Source: a virus. From it: a stretch of 21,326 nucleotides of DNA. The stretch spans positions 1-21,326 of the IMG/VR virus record IMGVR_UViG_3300045996_000416; one strand, 5' to 3'. This document shows, piece after piece, positions 20,873 through 21,326 of this stretch; the stretch's first letter is position 1; each line of letters opens with the position of its first letter. The notes beneath the pieces are model-generated. The model searched no databases, had not been told where the DNA came from, and saw only the letters and a program-made list of their open reading frames with translations. Both the position numbers and the translations under genes were made by a program.

Positions 20873-21326
20873 GCGGCTCGTAGCTCCAGTGACAGGGCGT
20901 CCAGCGCCTTCCGATTCCACTCTGCGCGGCGTTGTTCGGAATCTTCCGGAGCAACATCTGGCACGGGCGCAGGTTTAGGCGCGTCTGACTTCCCAAACGG
21001 ATCATCTCTCGCGTCTCGCTTCGCCAAGGCGGGAAGACTGAAGTTCTGCTGCTGGAGATAGAGAACATCTCCGCCTTCCTGCGGTGCCCAATTCTCCATT
21101 CGACGCGCTTCATTCGGCGCAAGTAACGCGCCGCTGATCGCCTTGATGTGAGAATCCATTCGCGTAGATGGGTCCATGCGCAGCAACACTCCTTCATCCA
21201 GCCACACCTCGGACGGGTCGGCGACCTCAAGTCCATCCTTCAGGCGTCGCTCGATGTTCTCCACGATCGGCTGCAAAGCCTGGTCGTAATACTGTTGATT
21301 GAGCGCGGCTACGTTGTTGGTGGTCG
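20869..21326 (-). CDS. Portal protein, HK97 family, C-terminal part
   Basis: The frame enters from the right edge (TTNNVAALNQQYYDQALQPI) and covers the last 151 residues or so. It shows the HK97-portal C-terminal pattern: QPIVENIERRLKDGL, LLRMDPSTRMDSHIKAISGA, LLAPNEARRMENWAPQEGGD and LYLQQQNFSLPAL. The portal is the dodecameric channel through which DNA enters and leaves the head. It is followed directly by the repeat protein and the connector, without the protease and capsid genes that usually come next in HK97-like order. Those genes must lie outside this window. Confidence 0.92.
   Translation of the reverse strand, partial: TTNNVAALNQQYYDQALQPIVENIERRLKDGLEVADPSEVWLDEGVLLRMDPSTRMDSHIKAISGALLAPNEARRMENWAPQEGGDVLYLQQQNFSLPALAKRDARDDPFGKSDAPKPAPVPDVAPEDSEQRRAEWNRKALDALSLELRAA

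Noticed and set aside
20183-20978. Two long plus-strand open frames opposite the repeat protein
   Set aside because: They mirror the periodic DNA repeats of the minus-strand gene; their own repeats follow from that and the products look artificial.

Overview
The window is a block of late genes from a tailed phage or prophage of the long, non-contractile-tail (siphovirus) type. Every gene I can support lies on the minus strand, so the operon reads from position 21326 down to 1. Base composition is moderately GC-rich. The HK97-like head-tail genes, the lambda/GTA-like tail tip and the GH19 endolysin point to a phage of a Gram-negative (pseudomonadotal) host. No integrase, repressor, attachment site, tRNA or replication gene is visible, so the window cannot show whether this is a prophage or a free phage.

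Layout in transcription order. (1) Head to head-tail junction, 21326-19022: C-terminal part of an HK97-type portal, a repeat-rich protein, a gp6-like connector, a small unknown protein and a head-tail adaptor. No capsid or protease gene sits between portal and connector. (2) An accessory enzyme island, 19021-15426: a 'norphogenetic'-type protein, an ATP-grasp ligase-like protein, a small membrane protein, a glycerophosphodiesterase, a DxD glycosyltransferase and an HNH-type nuclease. (3) Tail completion, 15420-13975: a DUF3168 tail terminator, a second copy of the 'norphogenetic'-type protein and an HK97 gp10-like protein. (4) Two back-to-back intrinsic terminators, 13952-13903. (5) Tail shaft, 13883-10490: tail tube, tail assembly chaperones joined by a strong -1 frameshift signal, and the tape measure. 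(6) Tail tip, 10490-2137: NlpC/P60 peptidase, cupin-like protein, DUF2460, DUF2163, a second cupin-like protein, a 1159-residue tail-tip hub, and two or three fibre-type proteins. (7) Membrane and lysis genes, 2116-1: three small membrane/coiled-coil proteins, a 57-residue protein, GH19 endolysin, holin and a lipoprotein cut by the window edge.

Packing is very tight. Most genes are joined by ATGA, GTGA or TGATG overlaps, which suggests translational coupling, and many starts are GTG (one is TTG). The points most worth following are the enzyme island bracketed by a duplicated gene pair, the duplicated cupin pair woven into the tail-tip genes, the beta-propeller-like insertion in the tail-tip hub, the complete frameshift element (GGGAAAC plus a two-part stem 7 nt downstream), and the double terminator lying directly in front of the tail tube gene with no room for a promoter after it.
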